NCBI GenBank assembly: GCA_012931725.1
Contig: CM022944.1
Coordinates: 114,421,642-114,485,641, forward strand
Direction of reading: 5' to 3'
Length of the DNA stretch: 64,000 nucleotides
From: Litsea cubeba
Lineage: Eukaryota; Streptophyta; Magnoliopsida; Laurales; Lauraceae
Position numbers and translations under genes: made by a program
Shown: positions 1 to 9,279 of the stretch, in pieces
Layout: each line of letters starts with the position of its first letter
Position numbering within the stretch: the first letter of the stretch is position 1
The notes under the pieces: model-generated
The model's database searches: none
Told to the model about the DNA's origin: nothing
The model's input: only the letters and a program-made list of their open reading frames with translations

Positions 1-2
1 AA

Positions 3-403
3 ATGTTGACATCGTGCTGCGTTTACAGATCGGAGCAGTGGGGGGTGCTGGGGCACCCTGCAGTGGGGGGATTCATGAGCCACTGCGGGTGGAATTCAGT
101 TACAAAGGTAGCATGGCATGGAGTGCCTGTGTTAGTGTGGCCGCAAGCTGGGGATCAGAGGATAAATGCAAGGGTCGTGGAGAGAAGTGGGTTGGGCATT
201 TGGGAGAGGAAATGGGGTTGGGGTGGGGACAAGACCAAGGTGGTGATGGGGGCTGAGATTGGAGAGAAGGTGCAGGAGTTCATGAATACTACAGGCATCA
301 GGGTCAATGTTGCGCGAGTTAGAGAAGAAGCAAGGTGCTGGGGGGCACTTATGCCAGTTCATGGATGAATTTGGTAGAGAGGTTGAAATCTAAGGTCATC
401 TGA
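3..403 (+). pseudogene. UDP-glycosyltransferase, C-terminal PSPG-box fragment (broken)
   Basis: Plant family-1 UDP-glycosyltransferases move sugar from UDP-sugars to small molecules in the cytosol. The frame from base 3 gives the sugar-donor (PSPG) box: GHPAVGGF, HCGWNS (residues 27-32), GVPVLVWPQ and the sugar-contacting DQ (51-52). The Glu that normally follows HCGWNS is Lys (residue 35, codon AAG). The later block SGLGIWERKWGWGGD resembles the UGT708-type C-glycosyltransferase group; that placement is from memory and tentative. The frame hits a stop at 366-368, but the family's C-terminal LVERLK motif continues in another frame from about 356 to a TGA at 401-403, so there is a frameshift near 340-356. 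The N-terminal acceptor domain is outside the window or absent. It is probably cargo of the surrounding transposon. Confidence 0.8.
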
Positions 404-587
404 GACTGAGAGGAACGCAAGGAGCACCATGAGATGATCTTAATGAAGGTGGATTGAGATGGGAATGTTGCTGATCTCTCTAGCTATGTTTGTCTTGGCC
501 GCTCTTGTTTTGACGCGCCTCTTCGATGCAGGTCTTTTGTCCGTCTCTTCGGGGTCTGATATGAACTCCGAAAATAGGAATTTTCTA

Positions 588-840
588 ATATCTGACGACG
601 TCGTTACTTCACAGAAGCCAGTGGCAGAAAGTATGCTTTAATATCTGACGACGTCGTTGCTTCACAGAAGCTAGTGGAAGAAAGTGTGCTTTAATATCTG
701 ATGACGTCGTTGCTTCACAGAAGCTAGTGAAAGAGTGGAAGAAAGTATGCTTTAATATCTGACGACGTCGTTGCTTCACAGAAGCTAGTGAAAGACAATG
801 TGCTTTAATATATGACGACGTCGTTACTTCACAGAATCTA
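588..840 (+). repeat. Five tandem units of 52-61 bases with ACGACGTCGT palindromes
   Basis: Units start near 588, 641, 693, 754 and 808. Each has ATATCTGACGACGTCGTT, then GCTTCACAGAAG, a GTGAAAG-rich stretch and GCTTTA. Each carries the palindromic ACGACGTCGT or ATGACGTCGT, whose GACGTC centre is the C-box core bound by plant bZIP factors. The same core recurs at 1505 and 1557 and in the TIRs near 31916-32000, 32587, 33052 and 33698. No regulatory role is shown by sequence alone. Confidence 0.85.
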
Positions 841-914
841 ATGTAAAGAAGTGTTGATGTAAATATGTAACTTGATGACAAATTTGTTGAAACTGTAATA
901 TATAAAGTTGTATT

Positions 915-1048
915 ACAAAAGTATGATCCACATCAAGGGATATGTACAAGGTATGCTAGAAAGCTACTCCACAAAAGTATGATCCACATCAAGGGATATA
1001 GACAAGGTATGCTAGAAAGCTACCCCGTAAAAGTATGATCCACAAAAA
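915..1048 (+). repeat. Tandem repeat, period about 56-57 bases
   Basis: Two full copies and one partial copy of a unit starting CAAAAGTATGATCCACATC and containing ACAAGGTATGCTAGAAAGC, starting near 916, 972 and 1029. It is AT-rich, non-coding and lies inside the Mutator-like element. Confidence 0.8.
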
Positions 1049-1489
1049 TATGAGCAACAATGCCTTGGGTTATAAGTCCGCACCTTAAACTCCGGGCCTG
1101 AATCAGCTCAAACCATGTGAACTGAACCATCAAAATTTGGAATGGTGAAGTGAACTCCCTGAAGCTAAGTTTGGTGGACTCCAAAGTCCAAACCTTAATG
1201 AAACATGACTTTTAAATGGAACATATCATTTCCCAATAAGAATCCGATATTGATGATAACGTATAGCAATTCCTTTACAATTTGCTCAGCTTCAAGCCTA
1301 TAAATTTCTCGATTGATTCCCTTCAAAGACCCACTAATTTTCCTACTTCTGAATGCCCCATAAGATAATAAAAAAAAGCAAGCATCATTAATAGGAACCC
1401 CACAAAAAAGTAATGTAAAAATGAAAAAAAAAAAAACACTAAGATCAGCGTCGACGTTGTTGCCCAACCGTTTATGCAGTCTTGCTGAA

Positions 1490-1690
1490 GGGGTATAATA
1501 AGCGACGACGTCGTCTCTTCACAGAATCTTGAAACACTTCGTCCCATTTAAATGAGCGACGACGTCGACACTTGTCGAAAAAGAGTAAAAAAAGAGAAAA
1601 GTTTGGCGGGAATACCAGTTTCGTAGCATATAAACTAGTGTCCCCTTTTTCGTCTAGTGACCTTCTAAGGTCCTTTTTCAGGTAAATTCC
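1490..1690 (-). repeat. Terminal inverted repeat of the Mutator-like element
   Basis: This holds two GACGACGTCG palindromes (near 1505 and 1557), the CCCATTTAAA block, an ACTAGTG block and a terminal AAGGTCCTTTTTCAGGTA. The same order is seen at 32587-32754 and 33698-33780 plus 35555-35646. It is clearly diverged from those copies, so this is an older or different subfamily. Confidence 0.5.
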
Positions 1691-2384
1691 TTAATTAGAT
1701 TTGATTTTTTCCTAGAATTTGTAATAGGGTTGCTCATGAGTTGGCTAAAATAAAGCTCTCTAATAATTCTGATGTTGGTGGATCAGAGATTTTTAATGCC
1801 CCATGATTTGTGGGGCCAGGGCTCCAACCAAAAGAACAGTGGGTAAATCATGTTTGTCCAATCCACCGGTGAACATAGCTTTGATTAGCACAATAACATT
1901 CGTCACCAATAAGTGCAAAACTATGTTTATTGATTTATTGAAAAGAAACTCAGATCGCAAAAACTCATCTTCAAATACTTACCGACAATGATTTAGTTTA
2001 GATAGTACATAAAGTTTTACAAAAAGAATAAAAAACAGGAGAGATAATGATGGTACCTCTTTTCTCAATTTAAGAGTCCGTGGGGCCGGGTAGAAATGGG
2101 TTAAGAGAAATGGGTCGAAAGAAAGAATATATAAGAATTGGGATAAAAATCAAGTATTTGTAGAAGAGTAAAAAGTGGGAAGAAGATTTGAGTGGTTATA
2201 TGTTGGAAGTAGGGGGGAGATAAGTGGTTACATGTTGGAAGTGGTTGGACCTGGTGGTTAAGTTTTAGAGAATGGATATAACAACGTGTGAAAATCAGAA
2301 GTTATGGTGAAAATTACCTTCAAAATCCATTGCTTTAATATAATATAATTGGAACAAAAGCTATTTAGTTATGGGAGAAGGATA
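1691..2384. other. AT-rich stretch, nothing recognised
   Basis: No coding family, terminal repeats or structure could be supported here. Short open frames show no recognisable motif. Confidence 0.5.
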
Positions 2385-2419
2385 CATTGATAAAAGTTAT
2401 AATAATGCAGACTACTTAC

Positions 2420-2637
2420 AATGAGGTTACCAATTGATCCCCAGGCAATGATCTGAAAGCGGCCCAAGTAAGAATCCAAGATGAATGCCCCCAGTAAAGG
2501 AAGAAAAGTTGCCTACAGCATTCCACAAGAAGAGAAAGGATGCTGCAGTGCCGCATCCATGTGAAAATCGGATTCCAAGTAGAGGACAATATTAGTCAGA
2601 AGCCCAAAACCGCCTATAAATTGAAATGCTTCATTTC
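2420..2637 (-). pseudogene. NPF (NRT1/PTR) transporter exon 2, pseudo-copy
   Basis: On the minus strand this is a diverged copy of the NPF exon 2 at 62563-62780, with the same 218-base length. It starts GAAATGAAGCATTTCAATTT and gives NEAFQFIGGFGLLTNI. A one-base deletion after the HMD residues and a compensating one-base insertion before the LLGAFI segment shift the frame in between. The donor is kept (CTTAC on the plus strand at 2415-2419). The acceptor AG just upstream of the exon has become AT, so it could not splice normally. No exon 3 or 4 copy follows within the window. It is a duplicated and decayed fragment of the same family as the gene near the right end. Confidence 0.85.
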
Positions 2638-3235
2638 ATGAAAGAACAAAACAAAGCTCATGAATTAGTTAGCACTCCAAAATAAACACACACAGGATGT
2701 AATCTTGTTTCTTTTGGAGCATAGACTTAGATGTAATCTTCGGATAATTTGGTAGGACTCTAAAATGAAAACCATGTCAAATATCCTAACCTTTTGATTT
2801 GGGGCTAAGGCTGCTATCAATGGGCAAGATTAGTGTTAGGACTGTCTAATGTTCAAGCCCGAGACTATTTACGATTGAGGAGTTCAAGTTTAAGACCAGG
2901 AAAATTCTCTTTGTTATTGGTAATATGACTTCTAATTAACTTACAAACTCATGGTTGTAAAAGTGAGCACCTTCTGATTTCGCTATACCAACGGGTAGGA
3001 ATTTTCAGTGACATGGTCCATTATATTAAAAGAAATATCTTGAGAGGACAATATGTTACAAACATAAAGTTTTATAAAAGCTTCAGACTCAAGTCCACCT
3101 GTTTGGAAAATGGGTATGCTTTTATCTCCGTCAATAAAAGGCCTATAACTACATTATATAACTTATAATGAAACAACTAAGCAAATTGTAAAAATCCCTT
3201 TTCATATGTCACAAACACACACACACATATATAAT
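2638..3235 (-). repeat. Duplicated NPF intron 1 sequence, paralogous to about 62781-63305
   Basis: Beyond the pseudo-exon the similarity to the region upstream of the real exon 2 continues. Examples are TCTTGTTTCTTTTGGAGCA against the same block near 62867, TTATTGGTAATATGACTT against 62983, and GTCCACCTGTTTGGAAAATG against 63177. So the copied unit was genomic DNA (exon plus intron) and not a retrocopy. It ends near a CA/TA microsatellite (3205-3235). Confidence 0.75.
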
Positions 3236-3673
3236 GCATTAGTATTGTTTTTTTGTTTATAATTTATGAACAAAGTATATGTTTAGTACATATAAATTAC
3301 GTATGTGCCTATATAAGATTTTTTGGCTAGGACCTTACGCCCATATCCAGTTCATTAGAAGCTTTCAGATCCTAAGATATTGATCCAAGTTAGGCCCATA
3401 ATGTACATAAATGCATGCCCAGCCCTAGCTTAATGGATCCAAATTGAGCCAGATTCAGGCCCATTGATAGGCTTCATGATCTTCAAATGGATGTAAAAAG
3501 GACATGAAACAATTGGATTAGATCCAAAACTGGAACTATTAAGATAAAGGATGCATTACCTACAACCGAGTGATTTGTAGGTAATGACAATAGGTTGAGT
3601 AAGAAAAGTTGTAGCTATGGCTTGCAAGATGGGTTCATTTGTTAAACCGCAGGTCAACAAAGGGACTTAGAGT
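3236..3673. other. Non-coding stretch, nothing recognised
   Basis: AT-rich sequence between the duplicated NPF intron and an antisense LINE. No open frame or repeat structure could be supported. Confidence 0.5.
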
Positions 3674-4210
3674 GTTTTTTTTTTCCTAAAGGCAAATTGT
3701 AGGAAAAAAAAGAAAAGAAATACTGAGCCCCTTGAAACAAAAGCTTAGGGGAGAGCAGACAAAAAATTATAGAAAGCTTGAAGAGGTCTACCAGAAAAAG
3801 GTTTCCCTATCTTGAGAGAAGCTGAGAGAAGCTCAGTCAAGTAGTTTGTGACCTTCGTCTGAGAGACTCTAAAGTTCCTGCAGAGATGATCATTTCTACA
3901 TTTCCATAGAGCAAAAGTAGTGGAGAAGAATATAGAGGCAGCCCCTTTGCAGGCCAATCTATCATTGTTGTTGGAGAGAGCATACCATAGCCTTGAAGGA
4001 GACAAAGAGCCAGCCAAAGGGGCTTCAGAAGCTTGAAGGATCTAGCTTCAGATGGAAGTCGCAAAAGCACAGTGGAAAAGGAGATGAGGAGTGGTTTTCT
4101 GCTCAAAATTGCAAAGACAGCAAAAGGAAGCAAGGCTAAAATCAGTTGCTTGAGCCCAGGCTTGGGAAGGAGTCTTACCATGCAACAACCTCCAAGCAAA
4201 GAAGGAAACT
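3674..4210 (-). pseudogene. L1-type LINE ORF2, 3' end (antisense)
   Basis: Minus-strand frames give the C-terminal part of a plant L1 ORF2. The motif KGAASIFFSTTFALWKCRND is closely similar to the same segment of the L1 at 16840-17019 (KGAASIFFSTVFAVWTCRND) and to 39151-39417. The 3' end has T-runs on the plus strand (about 3674-3683), a poly-A tail read in reverse. Continuity with 5148-5600 is broken by a solo LTR inserted at 4211. Two frames are needed, so it is inactive. The 5' part, including the endonuclease and the catalytic RT core, is missing. Confidence 0.75.
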
Positions 4211-5142
4211 TGTTAGGTTTTTGAGTATTGGCTAATTCATGGGTTGGATAAAACTCTAGGAGTCCATTGAGTTGTAATCTTATCTTAGAAAAGGACTCTG
4301 AAGATAGAAGATGAGAATGACTCTAGGAAGAATGTCTGAAAGAATTAGAAGAAGAAAAGAGTGCTGAATTTCCGGATCATCCAGAATGGAGTCCGCTCGA
4401 GCAGTCCAAGCTTCGCTCGAGCGAACGCAAGACAGAGAGCCCAGTCGCCTGACCGAGTTGTAAATGTGTTGAAACAGAACCTCATCCACTGGAGCGGATG
4501 ATGGGTCCGCTCGAGCGGACATGGCGGCAGAGTCCAAGGAAAATTAGAAACAACTTTTTCAATTGTGCCCAAACTGCTTGTTTTAATCTTAATCGAGTTA
4601 GGTAACCTTAAGCACGTCCTAAGGGCTATTTAAAGGACTCAAGGGCTATTCTAAAGCTACACATCCTCACCTCTCAAAGTTCTGAGTTAGAGATTTTAAT
4701 TGAGAGAATTCTTTTTTAGAGATTTGTTAAGAAGTTGTGCTGCCAAGTTCTCTAGAGGCAGTTTCTTCTGCATCATTTGTAGAAGATTATCTTCCTGCGT
4801 AGAAGATTTGAGGAGTCAAGTGCTGGATTGAGTCTGTTGCAATCAGCGGTGTGAAGTCGTTGAAGTGTGAAGCGACACATGGTAACTTCAGTCCTTAGGT
4901 AGGGGATATATGGGGAGGAAATCTGAGTTTCTTGTAATTGCGAGATTCATAGTGCTTGATTATTAATCCAGATTGGATCAGTGGTTTTTTTTACCCGGTT
5001 AGGGTTTTCCACCTTAAATTTGGTGTCCTTGTGGTGTGTGCTTGTTGATTTATTTCTGCTGCATATTATTTATTTCTGCACACTATTGGATTAATTGTTT
5101 GAGTAGACCAATCTAGAGATCGTGGACCCAAAAAAACTTTCA
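4211..5142 (+). mobile_element. Solo LTR, Sirevirus-like copia
   Basis: It begins TGTTAGGTTTTTGAG and ends ACTTTCA, with a perfect 5-base target-site duplication AAACT at 4206-4210 and 5143-5147. No internal region is present, so it is a solo LTR (932 bases) left by LTR-LTR recombination. It holds palindromes around GCTCGAGC, including the perfect 16-mer GTCCGCTCGAGCGGAC at 4505-4520, and a TATTTAAA box near 4627. Reiterated palindromes upstream of the TATA box and a CTTTCA terminus are typical of Sirevirus LTRs. It interrupts the antisense L1 fragment, so it is younger than that L1. Confidence 0.8.
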
Positions 5143-5147
5143 AAACT

Positions 5148-5600
5148 CTTGATTGAATGGGAGGATTCCAAATCAGAGGAGACCGGGTAGCCCAAACCGT
5201 AGATTCGCTACTGAATCTTGACATCTGCTAAGCCTCCTTGAAGGACGGGCCTTTATCTGGATTAGATTTTCAGACCAACTGATATGCAGAAAGATCATCA
5301 ATGGAGATGCTGAGTACAACATTTCTGAGGAAGGTTGTCGTAGCTACAGGGATGGCTGAAGGAATCTCCCAGGTGTTGCCATTCTAGAGGGAGGAGAGGT
5401 GCTGGTTAATAGGAAAAAAAGAGTTGAAGAGAGAAGCCAGAGATTGATCCTTGAGCCAGCCCAGCTATCAAACCAGATGTCTGTTGTCTTGCCGTCCACT
5501 ATTAACAAAGGGACATAGTTAACCAATGATGATTATAAATCATTCCCAAAGCAGACAATATTTTAAAGGAAGGTGATGGAGACTCTGGATATGTGTATGT
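5148..5600 (-). pseudogene. L1-type LINE ORF2, segment upstream of the solo LTR (antisense)
   Basis: The minus strand gives DGKTTDIWFDSWAG, the segment after the RT domain of plant L1 ORF2, equivalent to DLWFDDWSQEG near 16260. With the solo LTR removed it joins 3674-4210 in the order expected of one element. The upstream limit near 5600 is not sharp, and no RT core was found beyond it. Confidence 0.65.
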
Positions 5601-6190
5601 CTTCCTCCCCACCATATCTCTTTATAAAACAATGGGGACAAGAACGTTGAAGAGATGCATAAAGAGGTTTTTAATGGCCTTTTCCGTTTTCCGATTGAAG
5701 AAGAGGAAATGGAAGAGATATATACAAGCGTGGGGCGTTTTTCCTATAAGTGGCTGGGGCCAATGTTAGGCTAACATGCTAGTGGACCTCAATCCACTAA
5801 AGGCTAATAGTCCAAGTCTTTAACTAGCTCCAGTGATAACAATGTCCGAATCTTAGATCCCTCCACCCCAAGGATTGTTTAACCTAATTTTTGATGGACT
5901 TTATCAATATGATAATGATTTGGCTAGCATACTAGGCTCTTGCTCAACTAGTTAGGGACATGTGAAGTGTGCATGAATGCTTGAATTTGAGTCCCTTATA
6001 AAGGATCAAAAAGAAGAAAAAATATATTGTACAATTAAGAATCCGTTCATGTACAGTATCATTGTGACGTGGAAGAGCTCAAAAATAGGATCATCATGGC
6101 ATGTCTAGGCATCCAATATCGCATGAGGAACATAAAGAATCAAGATATACGAATCATGTTTTGTTTGCTTATGGGACTTGGGCCTAGGTT
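5601..6190. other. Non-coding stretch, nothing recognised
   Basis: No protein family or repeat ends recognised. It ends at AGGTT, the left flank of the retroelement starting at 6191. Confidence 0.5.
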
Positions 6191-6478
6191 TGTAAGGGTC
6201 AAAATCGGCTGAAAAAAGTTATCAGATGCTAGAACCCGAGAGGCACCACACTATAGTGAGGGTGCAGCTCGTTATAGTGAGCGAGGCGGATGAGCCCAGT
6301 CCGATTCGAACTCTAAATCAGAGTTTGAGTAGAGTTGATATTCTGATTAGAGTTTTATTAAGAGACTCTTGCATGGACTTGGGGCTATAAATTGGGTGAT
6401 TCTCTCAACCCAAATAGAGACACCACCTCTCTCATTAATCTGAATAAGAGATATCTTAAAGAGAATTTTTCTCTAGAA
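6191..6478 (+). repeat. LTR copy 1, truncated
   Basis: Starts TGTAAGGGTCAAAAT and follows the other LTRs through the TATA region (GGCTATAAATTGGG) to TTTTTCTCTAGAA. It then stops about 400 bases short of a full LTR. A short ambiguous segment (6479-6520) joins it to internal sequence, marking a deletion junction. Confidence 0.8.
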
Positions 6479-6520
6479 TACTGCTAAATGAGAGACACCA
6501 CCTTTCTAGAATACGGATTA

Positions 6521-7451
6521 ATGAAAATAATAGGTTGGCTGACAAAGTGACTGCAGAATCACAAAGGTGTGATTTACTTGATTCTGATATGAAGGGTTTG
6601 AAAGTAGAGAATTCTGATCTGAATGGAAGACTCAAGATGGTTCTATCTGAGTTAAATACTGCTAAAGCTTCATTGAATAGGATGAACACCAGATCGAGAA
6701 AATTAGATGACATCCTATATAGTCAAAAGGCATACACTGACAAGCATGGCATTGGCTACGTTGACGGAGCATCTACTTCGACAGCCAAAGGTACAAACTG
6801 TTTTGTTAAATATTCAGTTGTTACTAATCCCGTTGTTAGGGTTGCCAAGAAAGCTCCAACGAAGCAGAATGTGTTACGTCTCGAACGAATTTCCACTTGT
6901 CATCATTGTGAAATTAAAGGATACATTTGACCCTATTGTAGTAAGCTACGAAATTTACCAAATCAAAAGCAATGGAAAACGCAGAGGACTGAGCTTAAAA
7001 GGAAGAATACCAAAGCCATCTGGGTCAAGAAAGAAGACATACCTTCCGTATTGGTACACACTTTGCTGAAATATCTAAATTTACAAGTGTGTGTACCTGC
7101 TTTATCACTCTTGATCTACAAGAACAAGCCCCCACCTCAGTGCTGATACAAAGATCATATTGAGGAGGAGTCAATATTGAGGGGGAGCTACTGGATTCAG
7201 ATTGACAGAATCTTCATTATGATATTTGTTAGTTAATTATGGACAAATAAAGGGGGAGAAGAATGGAGTTAGAGGGAGCTATACAAGTTAAGGCAATTCA
7301 AGATCTAAAAGTTCAAGCAAAGGCAATACAAGATCTACAGTGCATATTTTTTTAAATTTTAAATTCAATGTATTTTTTGGTTTTTCTTTTGGGTAGATCA
7401 TATTGAACTGTTCTACGGAGTTTTGTCCAAGAATTACCAAAAGGAGGAGAT
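6521..7451 (+). pseudogene. Sirevirus-like gag 3' part, internal copy 1 (broken)
   Basis: The frame from 6535 to 6930 gives a heptad-rich coiled-coil stretch, the segment TNCFVKYSVVTNP, and CHHCEIKGYI ending in a stop (TGA at 6928-6930) where copy 2 reads IQPYC. It then continues in another frame. Compared with internal copy 2 it retains an extra 290 or so bases at about 7120-7420 containing AGGGGGAG-type purine runs. It lacks the start of gag and any pol domain. Confidence 0.7.
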
Positions 7452-8135
7452 TATAAGTTTCAAAACCGACTGACAGAAGTTGTCAGATCCTTGAACCCGA
7501 GAGGCACCTCGCTATAGCGAGCGAGGCAGACGAGCCCAGTCCGATTGGAACTCTAAGTCAGAGTTTGAGTAGAGTTGATATTCTGATTTGAGTTTTATTA
7601 GCAGACTCTTGCACGGATTTGAGGCTATAAATTGGGTGATTCTTTCAACCCAAATAGAGACACCACCTCTTTCATTAATCTCAGCAAGAGATATCTTAGA
7701 AAGAGAATTTTTCTCTAGAGCAATTGAGAGAATGTTTTAAAGGGCTACACTAGAAGGTTTTGTTGCTTATACTCTCTTGTAGAAGATTGATCATCTTGTC
7801 TGACAAGGTGCGGGGAGGTCAAGTAAGGAGAATGGTGCACGGAAGAAGTCGTGTCAGCGGAAGTTGTGCAAGAACAACTACAGTCCTTAGGTCGAGGTAC
7901 AGACTGAGGTAAATGAGCTGTGAGTATATCTTGTAACTGTTCCTGAAATCTTGATTTGTAGATAGTGGTTTTTCTCCCTGGAAAGGGTTTTCACGTTATA
8001 TTTGTGTCTGTCTTCTTGTGATGATTGCTTGGTAGATTTATTTGCTAGTTCTATTTTGTTTGATTGGTTACATCCACTGTATTGATTTGATTAATTAGAC
8101 TAGCATCCATTCTAGTGGGTCTTGCAAAACCTTCA
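7452..8135 (+). repeat. LTR copy 2 (middle), 684 bases
   Basis: Begins TATAAGTTTCAAAACC where copy 3 has TGTAAG, so the terminal TG has mutated to TA. It ends AAAACCTTCA. It carries the perfect palindrome CTCGCTATAGCGAG (7508-7521) and a CTATAAATT TATA box near 7625. It is followed by the primer-binding site. Confidence 0.85.
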
Positions 8136-8137
8136 AT

Positions 8138-8155
8138 TGGTATCAGAGTGGGTTG
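8138..8155 (+). other. Primer-binding site (initiator tRNA-Met type)
   Basis: TGGTATCAGAGTGGG lies two bases after the end of LTR copy 2. It matches the primer-binding site used by copia elements of the Sirevirus type. Confidence 0.85.
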
Positions 8156-8190
8156 CACTATTCTATTGTGTAAATCCATATTTTGTGCGA

Positions 8191-9237
8191 ATGGATGTCT
8201 ACCGCGAAGGCACTTCTACCAAAATCCCTAAATTTTTTGCGAATAAGAAATCTTCTGAAGGGATTCAGTACTATGAGTGTCATGGATATGGACACGTTGC
8301 TGGTGATTGTGGTAATATGAAATCAAAGAAAAGGGCTTCTAATTTGAAAAGGTCTGAATCTGAGAAGCCTACCGCTAGCAAAGAGAAATTCATGGCTTTT
8401 CTGGCATCTACATGTTCTGTTACTCCACAAGTTTCTTGTAATGATGGGATTGATCATGATGATAGTGAGTCAAAGGTAGAACATGACTGAAAAACTGAAT
8501 ATCAAACGATGTTTGAGAAGACCATGAAGATGCTAAAGATGAATGAAAAAGTGGCTAAAAAGTAGAAAGCGTCTGAAGAGCAGAATTCCTCCTTGAAAGT
8601 TGAACTTGCAGAAGCACTTGCAAAAATACAAAAACTGATTGATGAAAATAATAGGTTGGCTGACAAATTGACTGCAGAATCACAAAAGTGTGATTTACTT
8701 AATTCTGATATGAAGGCTTTGAAAGCAGAGAATTCTGATATGAATGGAAGATTCAAGATGGTTCTATTTGAGTTAACTGCTGCTAAAGCTTCATTGAATA
8801 GGATGAACACTGGATCTAGAAAATTGGATGACATCGTATGTAGTCAAAAGGCACACACTGACAAGCATGGCATTGCTACGCTGACGGAGCATCCACTTCG
8901 ACTGCCAAAGGTACAAACTGTTTTGTTAAATATTCAGTTGTTACTAATCCCGTTGTTAGGGTTGTCAAGAAAGCTCCAACGAAGCAGAATGTGTTACGTC
9001 TCGAACGAATTCCCACTTGTCATCATTGTGAAATTAAAGGATACATTCAACCTTATTGTAGTAAGCTGCGAAATTTACCAAATCAAAAGCAATGGAAAAC
9101 GCAGAAGGCTGAGCTTAAAGGGAAGAATACCAAAGCCGTCTGGGTCAAGAAAGAAGACATACCTTCCGTATTGGTACATACTTTGCTGAAATATCTAAAT
9201 TTACAAGTGTGTGTACCTACTTTATCACTCTTGATCT
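8191..9237 (+). pseudogene. Sirevirus-like gag remnant, internal copy 2
   Basis: Starts at the ATG at 8191, shortly after the primer-binding site. An N-terminal stub is joined directly to a nucleocapsid segment, which implies an internal deletion of most of gag. The zinc knuckle reads YYECHGYGHVAGDC: the first Cys of CX2CX4HX4C is Tyr. In-frame stops follow at 8488-8490 (TGA) and about 8563 (TAG), then a coiled coil (about 8590-8830). A one-base deletion near 8875 (GGCTACG in copy 1, GCTACG here) shifts the frame before a second knuckle-like CHHCEIKGYIQPYC and VWVKKED (8991-9237). No enzyme domains are present. Confidence 0.75.
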
Positions 9238-9279
9238 GCTCTATGGAGTTTTGTCTAAGAATTACTAAAAGGGGGAGAT

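Larger units (their letters stand above)
1..1690. mobile_element. Partial Mutator-like TIR element carrying a UDP-glycosyltransferase fragment
   Basis: The stretch at about 1490-1690 matches, in layout and in part in sequence, the terminal inverted repeats of the two elements at 31796-32754 and 32961-35646. Shared parts are GACGACGTCGTC palindromes near a CCCATTTAAA block, then an ACTAGTG block, then an end reading AAGGTCCTTTTTCAGGTA. The other terminus would lie left of the window, so length and target-site duplication cannot be read. Inside are a glycosyltransferase 3' fragment (3-403) and two tandem arrays. The arrangement resembles a Pack-MULE, a Mutator-like element that has captured host-gene sequence. 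Membership of the family is an inference from the repeat ends; no transposase is visible. Confidence 0.5.

Noticed and set aside
588..840. Regular repeats that could suggest a CRISPR-like array, as could those at 44280-44965
   Set aside because: Units are contiguous tandem repeats without unique spacers, and the window is a plant nuclear genome.
8138..8155. tRNA-like word TGGTATCAGAG, as a tRNA gene or tRNA-derived SINE
   Set aside because: Its place directly after an LTR end and its short length make it a primer-binding site; no cloverleaf surrounds it.
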